A stretch of DNA of 64,000 bases from Hydractinia symbiolongicarpus (GCF_029227915.1 NC_079885.1:7440001-7504000); one strand, 5' to 3'. Counted from the first letter of the stretch, positions 36,849-49,333 are shown. Translations and numbers: made by a program. Notes: generated by a model not told the origin, from the letters alone.

Positions 36849-37084
36849 AAAATACTTTTTTATAATTTATTGTGCTTATCACAAAACAGTTTTTTATTAA
36901 TTTCATTAAATAAAATGCAAATAAAACGTTTTAAACAGACAGTAACATTAAAAATGATTAATTCCTTGTGTCTTTGCTCGTACATTAATTTATAACAAAG
37001 CAATTACTTTCCCTGTGTTTTTAAAACCCGTCACGACAAATTAGAATGCAATAGCAAGATATTCATTACTGAAATTAATTTATT

Positions 37085-37250
37085 TTATCACAGGATTTGT
37101 TCCACTCAAATAAAAATGTACACAAAAGTCTTGTATAATGCAGAGCATAGTTTTTATCAGGAAGACAAAAAAAGGATTTGGTTGGCATGTCTATCTTTCG
37201 TAAATTGTTGGAGAAATGTAAAAGAAAAAGTAACTTGTAGCAACATCATG
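37085..37250 (+). repeat. Dispersed repeat pair, second copy
   Basis: Begins like the repeat at 33725. Its later part (AGGATTTGGTTGGCATGTC onward) faintly resembles the block duplicated upstream of the two LRR genes (GAGGATCTGGTTAAGTTTG at about 16160), which may mean all four derive from one old repeat family. Confidence 0.35.
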
Positions 37251-38814
37251 AGAAAATACTTCAGATTTGTAGCAATTTACACATTAAAAAAAGAACAATA
37301 CCGTTGGGGAGACGGGGTCTGGGTGGGCTTAAAATTAATATCTTATCTAACCAATTTCAAATATTTTTACAAGATAAGTGCTATCATAATATTTTATACT
37401 TTACGCATATTTTGATTCTACAGCACAATTTTTTTTTCTTAAAAATAAAAGTATTTTATAGAAGCCTGAAAAAAAATTTAAAGAATTTTATTCAATCTAG
37501 ATAATTCAAATTTGAAAAATATTTTTACTCATTTACAATCATGATCAAGGCCCCTTAGACAGCTTAAATGCAGATGATTTAACTATAAATTAGTGCGAAA
37601 ACAGCAAAGCAGAGAAAAGAAACTTGCTTAGGTTTTTTAAGTAAATTACATCAAGCAGAAAAAAGGAACAAAATTTATAAAACAAACCAAACATTTCGGA
37701 GTTTTTCTTTTTCTACACACTTATAAGCTTTTTTCTTCAAAGCAACTAAACAACTAGTTATAAAGTATCTTAAAACATTGTAGAAAAACGCCACTAAACT
37801 CTGTTAACATTCTTTGATTTAAAACGTTTATTGTTTATTTCGTTTGATACTCGATGGGTTTAAGAGGACTAGGACGATTGCAATAGAGGCGGGAAAATTG
37901 AAAACACAAATAACTGGCATGAAATTAACAATGAAGTTTCAATTGGTTTCATATACTATAGTTTGCGGAAAGGTACTGACAGAAGGATAAACAAGAATTA
38001 TGTCGATATCGTGCCGTAAAACATCCGTATGAGGAGGGGAGTTGCTAACAAAAAATTTTTATAACAATAACATTTTCTTCGTTGTCTTTTGTTTGTTTTC
38101 ACAATTTAAGATATATACAGCTTACAGGTAAAAACTACCAAAATATAAAAGTATACAACATCATACAACCAGTGTTAAATTTCGACAATATTTTTTATGA
38201 TCTAGGATGTCTCTTTTAGAGAGTTTTTTCTACACAATCGTGATTTTTACATCCGCGTTACACAAAATTTCTATATGCATATTGAAAATATTATTCACAG
38301 GGTTCTGCCGTCAGCAAATTATTTTATCTGCGGGAAACTGGTATGGAGTTGCATGCAGCCATTTTGAACACACAAAAATAGAGCTGTTATTATGTTGTCT
38401 AAATTTTAATTTAATTTATTTATTTATTTTGGATTTATTAGCAACGCCATCGGTTTTAAACAATAATTGTGAAAGGACTGCAATCATGGGTTGCATGTGT
38501 TAATAATTGTGTTGAAACAGGTTATTTCTCTTATTGATGGATAAATATGGCTGGAAAAATATTGTTGAATCTAAGTAAAAACATTATTGCCTATTTTTTA
38601 TCATATTAAATCATATTTGGGGGAAAAAGGAATTTCTATGCTTTGCAAAGCGAAAAATAACTAGAAAGGGTAGGTTTTTATTGTTTGATTTTGCGCTACC
38701 TTTTTGCGCGCAAATGGATCACGTGATCGTTTTTTTTTTTTTATATGCATATTTCTATAACTCAATCTCATATGAAAACCCCCAAAAAATTATAATAGAA
38801 AAATGTCGTGTTTT
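37251..38814. other. Intergenic DNA
   Basis: No gene or repeat recognised apart from T and A homopolymer runs. Confidence 0.35.
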
Positions 38815-39244
38815 ATATACCGTAATGATCTGATTAAGCCCCCAGCATTTATTAAGCGCCCCCTCCCTCGAATAGGCGCCCAGGTAATTTGCACAAATTT
38901 CAATAGGCACCCAGCACTTATTAAGCGCACCCTCGAATAGGCGCCCACCTGATAAAAGCGAGCGCTTAATCGAAAAACTACCTTGAGAAACTAGGCGCTT
39001 ATTTGAAAATTTTACTTTCTTATATTGAGAAGTCTATGTTGTTAAATTTTTTGTTCAGTTTTATTTATTTTTCAGTAATAAAAAACAAAATTAAAAATTT
39101 CTGTTGTCTTTAATTTGTACAAAGTTTGAAAAATTTATAAGCGCCCAGCATTTTTTAAGCGCCTCCCTCGATTGAGCGGCCATGCAAATAATCCAAAAAA
39201 TTTAATAAGCGCCCAGGGCGCTTGTTCGGATTATTACGGTATAT
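38815..39244. mobile_element. GCGC-rich TIR element (MITE)
   Basis: Ends ATATACCGTAATGATCTGAT (left) and CGGATTATTACGGTATAT (right) are inverted repeats. The interior is full of TTAAGCGCC / GGCGCTTA-type motifs in both orientations, so the whole element can fold back on itself. It has no coding capacity. Confidence 0.75.
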
Positions 39245-39411
39245 GTGGAAGGTAATGTCGTTAGACTATTTTAAATCTTTCTAAAGTTAGTATTTATACT
39301 TTATATTTTATACTTATACTTTATATTTTAAATCATAACAAGTTGACAAATTATTATGGCAAGTTAAATGTTATTAAAATATTTGTAAAATTAAATAGTT
39401 TTTATTTGATT

Positions 39412-39479
39412 TAGATAGATCAAGCATAAATTGATTAGATAGATCAAGCATAAATTGATTAGATAGATCAAGCATAAAA
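39412..39479 (+). repeat. 24-bp tandem repeat, about three copies
   Basis: TAGATAGATCAAGCATAAAT-type unit starting at 39412, 39436 and 39460 with period 24; copies are identical over their shared length. Confidence 0.9.
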
Positions 39480-41364
39480 CTATTTTATACTTTTTTAGAA
39501 ATCATTAATCACAATCAAAAAATCATGTCTGCTATAATGAAATAATAAAAAAAACCTGGAAGGGTTGTTAAAATATTTAATTTGAAAAAAGTTTTTAATT
39601 CTTTAATTCTCTCTCTTGTTGTTTCTACATTTTGTAGCTGCAATCTCCTCATAATATGGTTATATTTATAAGCATAATTAACCGTCAGACGAGAAATAAA
39701 GCAAAAAACGATTATTATATAGTTTTTGTTATTTCTTAATGATCCTTGAAGTTGTATATATAGAGAGAGAACAGAATTGAAATTCTTAAACGTGCTCATG
39801 GCTGTAGTATACAGCCGAAAGCTAGTTAAAGCTCTGTGTTATATATTATATATTATTGTTATATGTTATGGCCAATACCAATTAATAATTGGTTGAATTA
39901 CTTTAAATCTATCAAATTTTAAATAACATTTTTTTTAGAGATTTAAATAGCTTCAATAAACTCTATTTTCTTTATTATAACACATTTAAACTTTAGAATT
40001 AGCGTTATTCAACTAATCTAAAAGTCCCAAATAAAAAATAAAAAATCTTCATATTTTGACTTATTTCATAAGTTTAGTCTTCATTCTATAAGATACAAAA
40101 TATTCCTGTCTCTTAAAACATTTAGCTAAAGTGAAAGTCAACGAACTTTGCAGCTTTTGTTCTTTATAAAACTAACATTGTATTTTAGTGAAAGAAATAA
40201 CAAAATTCTCCTTTTTTGAAGTCTATTTTCATATGTTTTAACACTTGGATTTACTTCGCTGAAACATTATTAATCGTGCCAGAAGAAAAGCAAACATTAT
40301 ATTTTAGTGAGAAGGATTAGATATTGCCTTCACTAAAAACGTCAAGGCAATAACAGTACATTTGGAAAACAGCCACGAAAAAGTGATAAAAATTCTTTAT
40401 CCCTTAATCAGTCACGATGTATTGTTTATTGCCTTAACCATTTGCATTCTTCTTGAAAAAACGTTGTGCCAGTAGAAACTTAAACAAGTTATTCTGGTTT
40501 TGTTGTAAATAGGGATTTTAAAAACATCTTACACTGCGGAATATAGTTGAAATATTCTCTCTGTTAATTTTATTTTGGATGATAAAATTAGACTTTCCAT
40601 CTTCTCTTTGATTATTTTTAGTTATATCCTAAAAAAGTTTGCAGCACGTGCAACTGTTGATATGAAGTCAGCAGCAGTATTATCGAGTTCTGAATATAAT
40701 CCCATCTTACACAATTTTTAGCAAATGTTAAGGTAGTGAGGACGCCTTTCGTTCTGTTTTTCAATTTGGTCAATAAATGGATATTTACCCTTTTTTCAAA
40801 AAAAAGCACATACATACTTAACAGCGTTTTTCAAATTGAAAATATATTTATTTCTTTTTTCAGGAATTTTTAATGCCATAAATCTGAGATATTTAAGATG
40901 TGTAACTATTCTTACTGGTACCTTTTGTGCTGTAATAAAATACAATTTCTTTTCAGCGGAGACCAGAAAATATAATCCATCCACGATTTCTTTTTGCGTA
41001 AAATGTACATTGATGACTTCCAAACATAACAAACAAACAAACAAAGTAATAGACCAACAAAATAAATGAATTATTAAAAAAATAAACACCCAAAAATTAC
41101 GCAAAATAAACTCACACCTATATGGCTTTTAGTTTCGCATGCATTCTCAAGTAAAATATGTTTGTTTGTAGTGCGATATTTAAATATTTGTTTTGGCCCT
41201 TTTACTAGTGCATGTTGCAATCAAGCCTAAACCTTTTCACTAAGAATAAACAAGCAAAAGAATTAATCTTTACAAATGCCAACTTTTAAAGTTTCGCTAA
41301 ATTTTAAGTAATTTTTTAAAAAAAAAAAGATAGAAAAAAAGTTACTAGTGCGGAAAGAAAGGTT
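39480..41364. other. Intergenic DNA
   Basis: AT-rich with no supported gene. The - strand frame 40796-41104 begins with a hydrophobic stretch but opens with TTG and shows no domain. Confidence 0.35.
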
Positions 41365-41440
41365 TGTAGTGTAGTGGACTATATTTTGTTCTGTAAAATA
41401 CACGGTCGGTCGTAGGGATCCCTATTTTGTGAGAAATAGT
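41365..41440 (+). mobile_element. tRNA-like sequence (Arg-TCT-like), probable SINE head
   Basis: Contains a perfect A-box match TAGTGTAGTGG and a 5-bp anticodon stem (ATTTT / AAAAT) around a 7-base loop GTTCTGT, giving anticodon TCT. The T-arm region (GGTCGGTCGTAGGGATCCC) carries an insertion relative to a normal B-box. It is therefore not a functional tRNA. Confidence 0.45.
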
Positions 41441-41589
41441 CACTCAAAAATAATGAAATTCCCAATGGCTAAAGGACATAAAGGATATGAATGTATAGGC
41501 ATGATGGTATGAAGTTTTTTAATTATTATTATTATTATTATATACACTTTAAAATTAATTTTTTGTTTATTATGCGATCTTATATAGTC

Positions 41590-41690
41590 TTGTATATTTT
41601 TATTTTATTTTTGTTCAGGACTTCCAGGAAAACGATGTACTGAAACGAGGGAAGTCCTGGAAAAAAATAAACGTTTAATAAAAATAAATA
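41590..41690 (+). mobile_element. Possible LINE 3' end with stem-loop
   Basis: CAGGACTTCC at 41616-41625 and GGAAGTCCTG at 41650-41659 form a perfect 10-bp stem, followed by an A-rich tail with AATAAA. Stem-loops of the pattern CAGGA(C/T)TTCC...GGAA(G/A)TCCTG just before A-rich tails are typical of CR1/L2-type LINE 3' ends. No coding LINE sequence is attached. Confidence 0.4.
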
Positions 41691-42052
41691 TAAAGCATAA
41701 AATTAAAATTGAAATTAAATATATTTACTTGTGTAAATTTGATAACAAAGAAATAAAACTTCATCAAATTTTTATTTATTTATATTATTTATGTGTTAGA
41801 ACATTGTAAAAAAAAAAAACTTTCGAGATTTACAAAAAAAAAAAGAGAATGAGGCGTAGCTCATGCTGCGCTCAGAAATTTTTAATGAACAATGAATCTT
41901 ATTAATTTTTATATAGCCATAGAATTTGTACAAACACATAGTAAAACATACTAAAAAAATGTATATTTTCTCGTTATTTTTGCTACAATGACTAAGTGAA
42001 TAGAAATGATATACATGGATTTGTATTTTTGCCTTTGACTGCAATAACATTT

Positions 42053-42256
42053 TTTATAGAGTAAGTCTTTGTTAAATAATAAAATTAAATTGATGAAAAC
42101 ATTGTCATAAAGAAAACCTTACGAAAAGTCTGAAATTAATGACATTGTAAAGAATTTATAGAGTAAGTCTTTGTTAAATAATAAAATTAAATTGATGAAA
42201 ACATTGTCATAAAGAAAACCTTACGAAAAGTCTGAAATTAATGACATTGTAAAGAA
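42053..42256 (+). repeat. Perfect 102-bp tandem duplication
   Basis: Bases 42053-42154 and 42155-42256 are identical. Perfect identity in non-coding AT-rich DNA implies a very recent duplication or an assembly artefact. Confidence 0.95.
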
Positions 42257-42642
42257 TAGTTTTTATTGTAATCGAACAAAAATGTTAGTAGAATCTTGTT
42301 AGATATAAATATTATTTTTCTCCCGGCATGTAGCGTACAAAAACAAAAATTCTCATTCCAAGTCCTCTTTTCCAAATTGTGACCCCGTAATAATTTCATA
42401 ATGTCTTATTTGCTTCAATAAATATTTTTTTAATTAGAAAACAACTTTTTTAAAAAATTACCCAATAACCTCTGCCGACATACGAAGTTTTAAACAAAAA
42501 AACTGTGATATTTTAAAATAATTAAAGAAACATTTTATGCTCAAAAGTTAGAATTTTCTCAAATCCTTATAACTCAGATAAAAAAAAATAAATTCAAAAA
42601 ATTTAAAAAGACTTGTTAACCATCTTTTCAAGATATTATTTC

Positions 42643-42704
42643 GGTTTGTCTGTTCAGTATTCATATTACTGTGGAAAGTTTATCATTTCTTGAACATGTT
42701 CAAG
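42643..42704 (+). repeat. Repeat pair member ending in a 16-bp palindrome
   Basis: GGTTTGTCTGTT, CATATTA and GTTTATCATTTCT are shared in order with 55028-55092. It ends in the perfect palindrome CTTGAACATGTTCAAG (42689-42704). Confidence 0.6.
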
Positions 42705-43316
42705 CTTTATAATATAAGTTCAGGTTGCCCTTACATTGTTAGGTTTCAGAACCTGCTACATATTTTTTCTCAGTTTGCACGTAAATTTATCACTTGATAA
42801 GTTTTTATTTCAGCGTTTTTATAGTAAGAACAACGTGAAGACATTTTAAAAAAATGCTTTATTTAAATTTTTTATCACTCAAAGACGTAAAAACATTTTT
42901 AACATTTTTTAGTCCAGAAAATGGGTTATTTGAACATTTCATCAAAGCATGTTGACAAAATGTGAAAATCAGAGAAAAACCCCTGTCATAAAAGTCAATT
43001 TAAATGACAAATTTGTGTAATTTATTTATTTACACCAGAAGACATTTGATTTGTCAAATTAATATACATTGTTGTCCATTTCATTGACTTGTCATCGACA
43101 AAATAAATAGCAAAATGAACTAAATCCGAAAAAATTAAAAACTAAAAAAGTTTATATTCAGTTTGTGGAATGATGTCTTTTAACTTATCAAAATAACAAG
43201 AATAACTACACTTTTTGTTTATATTTTTCTTCGTCAAGACTCTGTTGTTATAAAATTAGCCTTATACTTATCGACAATAGTGATTTCCAATTATATATAC
43301 AATAAACTATTTTTAG

Positions 43317-45838
43317 ATCCAGACCTATTTGAAGGAGATATGGTGGTGGATGAAAAGCAAAAACAGGAAATTCTAACAAACACAAATTCATTTGCAGCAG
43401 TGAGAGGACATGGTAGAACATGGCCATTTGGTATCGTGTGGTATGAATTAACACCAGAAATAGGTACTGTGCTTTTGCATATCTTTTAAAATAATTTTAA
43501 ATAGTTAACTCTATAAACAGTTATGCCACCTTCAGCTTTATACAATTGTACATAAAAAAATTAGTCAACAGAACTGATCTGAATAAAATTGGTTGATGTA
43601 GTTTTTGAGCAAAGGCAAATAAACAAAGCAGGATAGTAAATTAAAATAACAGGTATATATAATATTTCAACCTGTATAAAACTCATACAATAATTTTCAT
43701 ATGTTGTAAAAAAAAAAAAATAAACGAGTTTAAGTGACACAACCTAAGACAGTTTAGATGTTTTTTTTCTTTTAGCTAACAATAGTGAAGCAAAGAAAGG
43801 AGTAATGGAAGCCATCGCCATGTTTCAGAAATATACGTGTGTTCAATTCAACAATCGATGGAGGTTTCCAAACAATCTGTATCACGGCTACATCTCTTTT
43901 CAAAAGGGAAAAGGAGGGTAAGAAAATAAAATTCTCTGACAATGTAGTTTATCCCAAAAAAAAATTTTTAGCAAAAATCTTGCAGCAGTAAGAAGTCATT
44001 GACTACTCTAAATGCAAAAGTTTTGACACGTAAAAACTATTTTGAAATTCCTATGTTTTAGAATTTGAATACATTTAGTAAAAATTGCATATATTGTTTT
44101 TTAATGTGAATTACCTTCTTATTGGCGTGACATTTATCAAAAAAATTCAGACTATATATTTTCTTGTACTTAGTAGTAATGCACAAATTGAAACAGTTAA
44201 ACTTCATAGTAGTATTGACATTCAATTAGCTAAACCTTTCTTTCATTGCAGATGCAGTTCTGAAGTTGGATATAAAGGAAAAGGAAAGAAACATGTTATC
44301 TCGTTAGGTGCTGGATGCTATTACAATATAACTGTAATGCATCAAATTATGCATGTATTAGGTATGATGTTTGCTTATTTCAAATTTTGCACCTAAACGT
44401 GCGAGGTCACTTAAGCTAGTCTAAAATAGTCATTGTTGAATATGCAGTGAAATTTGCCAATGCCTTTGTCTTTTCTAGAATTTTCCGCTATATCCTTTTA
44501 GGTTTTTATCACGAACACAATCGACCAGATAGAGATAATCATGTAAAAATCAATTGGAACAATATTGAGAAAGGTTAGCTCATTGTATTTAATATCTTAT
44601 TCAACTTTTTAAACTTTTGCAGGCAGCGCCAATCAGCATTCTCATACACTATGTATCCAATGAAATTTAAAGAGATTTAAATTTGTGTCTAGCCAAGAAG
44701 GCTGGAATTTCTACCTTCCTAGTTTTAACTTTACAATAATATACGACATATTTTGTTTAAAATATGAGGGAAATTATTTATTACTAAAAATGCTACCTTT
44801 CTTCTATTTATTTTGTTGGTTCTGCTCAAATTAAATTGAAATATTAAATTAAATCTGGACTAAATATCATATTATTTCTGACAGGCTACCAGGACAAATT
44901 CAACAAAAGATCCATCAAAGATGTCGACTCAAGAAAAGTTCCATACGACCTGCGTTCAATAATGCATTGTGCATGGAATGCTTTTGGATGGACGCTTGGA
45001 GATCTTACCATAGAAACAAAAGATCCTTTAGATAAATATGAAATCGGACAGCGGGCTCATCTTTCGGTCTCGGATCAATATCAGATTAACAAAATGTATT
45101 ATTGCACGCAAAGTAAGTCACGTGACAATGAAGACATTTTTATAAGATTTTCAAAATCCACACGTTATGTGATGCGTAAATGATCTACTTTCATTATAGT
45201 TGACAATTTCCCGACCCCTGGTCCAAAGCCATATACAAGACCACCGCAAGGTGAGTAAATATTTAAAAATGTGGCATCACAACGAGAAATGCACCTGAAC
45301 CTTCTGTGGATTGTCGATTTTTTGAAAGTGGTTCTCATGTAAAAAGAGTGTGAGGATGCATGTGGATACTTATGATACCAAGATGGACATTTGGTGTAAC
45401 ATTTGACGCATAATGTTTGATGAATAGAAGAATTTCCATATAAGGCAAAAAAAAATCGTGCAGAAATATTTATAGGGACAATTTCAGTCTTTTTGAATGT
45501 AGGCACGTTTAGAACGATCCCAGAAAATATTTTTGAGTCGAAATCATATTACATAATTTGCCGAGTTAAGCTTTCGTGGGAAAAAGTTATTGTTGAAAAT
45601 TTTCGTCACCCACAACAAATTTCGTCACTTATGTCTGCTATTAATTGTCCGATAAAGTCCTTCTCAACATACTATTTTTTTAATAGAATGTCGAAACCTT
45701 CGCCAGGATTGTGACTACATGGCTCAACAACTGAATCGTTGCAAAAATGGATGGAAATACACAATGAATTACTGGTGCAAGCGTGCTTGTGGTTTTTGTA
45801 AGTCTCCGCCGAAGATTAAGAAATTAATCCCATTTTAA
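43317..45838 (+). CDS. Astacin-family protein with ShK domain, catalytic residues replaced
   Basis: Exons 43317-43463, 43776-43917, 44252-44361, 44502-44573, 44885-45112, 45200-45250 and 45687-45838 join in phase and give about 300 residues; the signal-peptide exon(s) were not found. The first exon has the pro-segment aspartate switch LFEGDM, then mature-like WPFGIVWYEL. The zinc site reads HQIMHVLGFYHEHNRPD: all three His are kept but the catalytic Glu (HExxH) is Gln. The Met-turn, normally SIMHY, is SIMHC. The four Cys of the two astacin disulphides are present. A short Pro-rich linker leads to a six-Cys ShK domain (ECRNLRQDC to ACGFC) and the stop. Astacins are secreted or membrane zinc endopeptidases; this one should bind zinc but not cleave peptides. 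Intact frame and splicing argue against a decayed pseudogene. Confidence 0.9.
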
Positions 45839-45935
45839 GTTAATTTATTGAAGAAAACAAACTTATAAGCATATTAATTATTTTAAAGTTTTGCATATTG
45901 TACTATAATAGAATTGATAATTAAGAAAAAGGAAT

Positions 45936-45941
45936 AATAAA
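45936..45941 (+). terminator. Poly(A) signal of astacin-like gene
   Basis: AATAAA about 100 bases after the stop codon, with a second AATAAA at 45983. Confidence 0.5.
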
Positions 45942-46299
45942 ATCGTCTTTTCAATAAGCACAGTTAGTGTGTCAGACTATGAAATAAAAACAATTTTATA
46001 GTTAACCACAGAACTTCATCCCAACCACCAACGCCCTTTTTTCCCCTCCGTAAACGTGATGCATACCCCTTTATGTATAAATACGGTCCCCGCTTGTCAC
46101 GGTTACATCTGCACCCTACTGAACTAAATTCAAGCGGTCATTGTGGTGTTTTATCATCATTAAACAGCCTAGTTGAGTCATCGTGGCAAACAACCGTAAA
46201 GTTTATTAGAATTTTTTTATTAGAAGTATAAAAGGGAAAATAAGTGAGTTCAAGAAAGTACTCAAGGAGAACTGATAATCAGTCAGTAACAGAATAGTA

Positions 46300-47456
46300 A
46301 GCCGATGCAGAAAAACTTATTTCTTCTACATTGGCAGATTTCGTCTTTCTAGCTTTTCGTAAGGACTTATTCCTTTGATCAATTAATTTTTTCAGGTCTC
46401 CATTCAACCAGGGACATAGTTTTCCTTTTACTGTTTTAGATTGCATTGGGGCATGTGTGTCGAATAAAGATTTTAAGGGTTTTCATGAAACATCTTGTTG
46501 CATTTTCAGCGTTCTTGCAGTTGTAGGGCGGGCTCCAATCGTTTTTCGTACATCTTCTACCTTGTGATGATCATAGTTCTTATAATCTCTTGATCGTACA
46601 GTTTTCTGTTTATATTTCTTGCAGTGTAACTTTCAAACGCGTCCCATGAGGTCTGATCTCCGATGGAGAGATTTTTAACAATTACTTTAGATATAGCATC
46701 GGTGTTGTTGTAGCAATAATATCGATGATGGTCTCCATTGTAGATGTTATTCTCGTGGGTTTCTTGATTATTTGTTCAAAGCCATTTATGCTTATTATTG
46801 ATTTCAATTCTTTATTATCAGAATCTCTATAATAATTGGCATTGAAGTCTCCCAAGAGCTGGTCTCTTTGTTTTCTTTCTGAGTCATAATTAAAGTGTCA
46901 ATAAAGTCTTTATTAAAATCTGTTGACAAATGTTTTGAACTGTTAGGAGGTCTGTAATAACACGCTATGGGAACAGATTTGGTGTTTTTGAATTAAATCA
47001 TGAGCCATATGCGTTCAGTCATTTTATTTTCCAAACCGGGTCTCCAGTTTAGTCCATCCTTCAAATAAATTCCAACACCTCCTCCCCGTTCTGTACTTCG
47101 ATATCGGAGGAATAAGTGGTATCCTGGAATTTCATACACAGCAGGATTTTCTTGTTCGATATGCGTTTCCGATAGGCTTAAAATATCTTTTTGATTGTAT
47201 GTATAAAACAAGTGTTGAATATGATGAAAATTCGCCAAAAGTCCACGAACATTTTATACAAAATCTTTAAACCTCGAGTCTTGCAAAATTCATCCATAAA
47301 ACTTGTGTCCATAACTGTAATAGGTGAATAAGGAACACAAAATAGAAGTAGAAGAGAGATAACAAACGCCTTCCATGACGCCATTTTGACTAACTTTGAC
47401 TTTTTGTGGTGCAGTCTTTCCACGAAATCATTATCTAAAGGGTCGAGCCTCTCCAT
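46300..47456 (-). mobile_element. LINE endonuclease-domain remnant
   Basis: Read leftward on the - strand: ILYK then (frameshift) NVRGLLANFHHIQHL, DILSLSETHIEQ, EIPGYHLFLRYRSTERGGG and VGIYLKDGLNW. Then come CYYRPPNSS, after another shift LLGDFNANYYRDSDNKELKS, and FEQIIKKPTRITSTMETIID. These are successive blocks of the apurinic-type endonuclease of non-LTR retrotransposons (CR1/L2/jockey type). A last block, LFDTHAPMQSKTVKGKLCPW, belongs to the linker before the reverse transcriptase, and the copy stops there, so the RT is missing. At least three frameshifts make it dead. A short hydrophobic leader (MASWKAFVISLLLLF) precedes the endonuclease in an overlapping frame. Confidence 0.88.
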
Positions 47457-47683
47457 ATTTTATTTTGTTTTGTTTTGGTCTTTTTCGTTGTTCTGGTTTC
47501 TTGTTTTTCTAAAACACTCGCGCTTTAGTTATTTTCAGCTCTCCATCTATTTGCTTATCATTTGTGTACCACTATGGAGAACAATAAAAGATGGAGTGTG
47601 ATATGATACATCCTTTTTTGATAGCTGTTTTTTTTGATTTGATTTAACTCTCCATCTGATTGACTTGCATGTAATTGTATAAA

Positions 47684-48036
47684 GGAACTATAAACGAAAT
47701 ATAAGTGCCGGGGAAGCTGCCAAATGTCTCGAGCATATATGCAATATCGAATATCTGCTGAGAAATTCAAATCTCCGAAAATTGCATGCTTGTGAGATCA
47801 AATGTACCTTATCATCTTCAGAAGTACCAAAAATTAATAAAAGGTCCCACGTACTTTTAGCTGCTAAAACGGGCACCAAAATTCCAAAAAGTTACTTTAT
47901 GAAATGTTATTTATCATATTTCATTGCAACAAATGTACTCAACCGTACTATCGACATCTTCTGTATTTCCGGAAACGAGTACGGAAATGACCAGCAGAAA
48001 AAGCTTGATAAGTTCTGCTACCTTAGATTCCTTTGA
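47684..48036 (+). other. Unrecognised open frame
   Basis: Open for about 117 codons with balanced composition (ISAGEAAKCLEHICNIEYLL, then HACEIKCTLSSSEVPK, then SYFMKCYLSYFIATNV) and five Cys. There is no good ATG near its start and no recognised domain. It may be an exon or the remnant of a mobile element; flanks are repeats. Confidence 0.25.
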
Positions 48037-48292
48037 AACATCTGAACAAAAAGTCTAATTAAGTAGTAAGCGCAAGTCTTTCGATAATCAAGCTAATTTT
48101 GTTTTGTTTTTCCACAATAACACAACGATACTATCTGTGCGTGAAGAACCTGCAGAAAGGAAAGATAATACTGCAAAGCTTTCAATCAATTTTACAAACT
48201 ACAATCCTATTGGCGCATCGGTTTAATTTAAAGACTAAAACCTAGATTTCACAGGCATAAGCAAGAGAGACACCTGAAAAAAAGAAAGAGAA

Positions 48293-48427
48293 ATGGTTTG
48301 CAGCGAAGGGAACCTTTTCGATGAGGATACTGACAATGATGAAGATGGGAATGGTAATGAGATCGATCATACTTCTGTTAATGCAGATGTCGAGTCTTTA
48401 ATACAAAAATACCGTATTTCCTCTAAT
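48293..48427 (+). other. Short acidic open frame
   Basis: ATG at 48293 opens MVCSEGNLFDEDTDNDEDGN and continues acidic for 45 residues before a stop at the edge of the GCGC-rich repeat. Composition differs from the surrounding AT-rich DNA and suggests real or former coding sequence, but no domain is visible. Confidence 0.25.
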
Positions 48428-48825
48428 TAGCGCCGCCCTTTAATAAGCGTTGCCCTCTCAAGATAAGAACTTCTTTTTTCTTTTTGTCTAGTTGTTTTTT
48501 GAAAGTCTTTTATTCATTGTGAAGCATTTATATTTAGCTGGAACTACAATTCCAAGCTCACTCTTCCTCTTTCCAGTTAAATTTGCTATTACTGAACTAA
48601 AATCATGATGGCGATAACGACGATGATCTTGATGTCTGATCTGATCTGATTCATTCCATTTCTATTTTTATTTTCCATTTTAATACTTACACCCTAAACC
48701 TTCAAAAATCAAAAATCTCAAACTTTGAAATAAGCGCCACCCTTTAAATAGCGCTGCCCTCTAATAAGCGCTGCATCTAAAATCAATAAAATATAATTAG
48801 CACGGCGGCGCTGATTTGACAAATA
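48410..48825. mobile_element. Second GCGC-motif repeat element
   Basis: Starts ACCGTATTTCCTCTAATTAG and contains GCGCCGCCC, then AATAAGCG(T/C)TGCC units, and near its end inverted GGCGGCGCTGATTTG. It is similar in style to the element at 38815-39244 but different in sequence, so probably a separate family. Ends are uncertain. Confidence 0.45.
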
Positions 48826-49333
48826 CTACTCTCTTTATAACTGTGTTAATTACTATTGTGTGAAACTGCTAGTTAAAAGCTGTAAAAGTCAACATTTTGT
48901 AGATTTATTTTTTAAACTTTCATGTACACAACTAGCATCCTGAAATTTGATCATAACCAATCTCGGTTCCATTGTGTTCTGTATTTTGGCAAGTGTATTT
49001 CACGGAACAGAAAAGAATACTCTTTAGCAAAAAACATGCAGAAAGTAATTTTTGTTATTAAAATTCTCGCTTACATTTTATTGTATTACAAAAGTACAGA
49101 CTTTTTTACCAAAATTTATACCCTCGACATCTTAGAAGAAAGCGGGTAATGAGATTAGTGGAAGATTCTTCTGCTGGAAAGTGCATGCATTTTTAGGAGA
49201 TGTATTTAGGATATGTTCGCTGTATCGACGTAGATTTATTGAAGAATGATCAGCAGCTTGCTGCGTACGTTCCACGATGCATATAATCATCATGAGAGTT
49301 CCCAAATTCCTCTTCCAAAAAAATTTTTTTGTT

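Noticed and set aside
40796-41104. 102-codon - strand frame with hydrophobic start
   Set aside because: Starts with TTG, has no domain and is overlapped by a + strand frame of equal quality.
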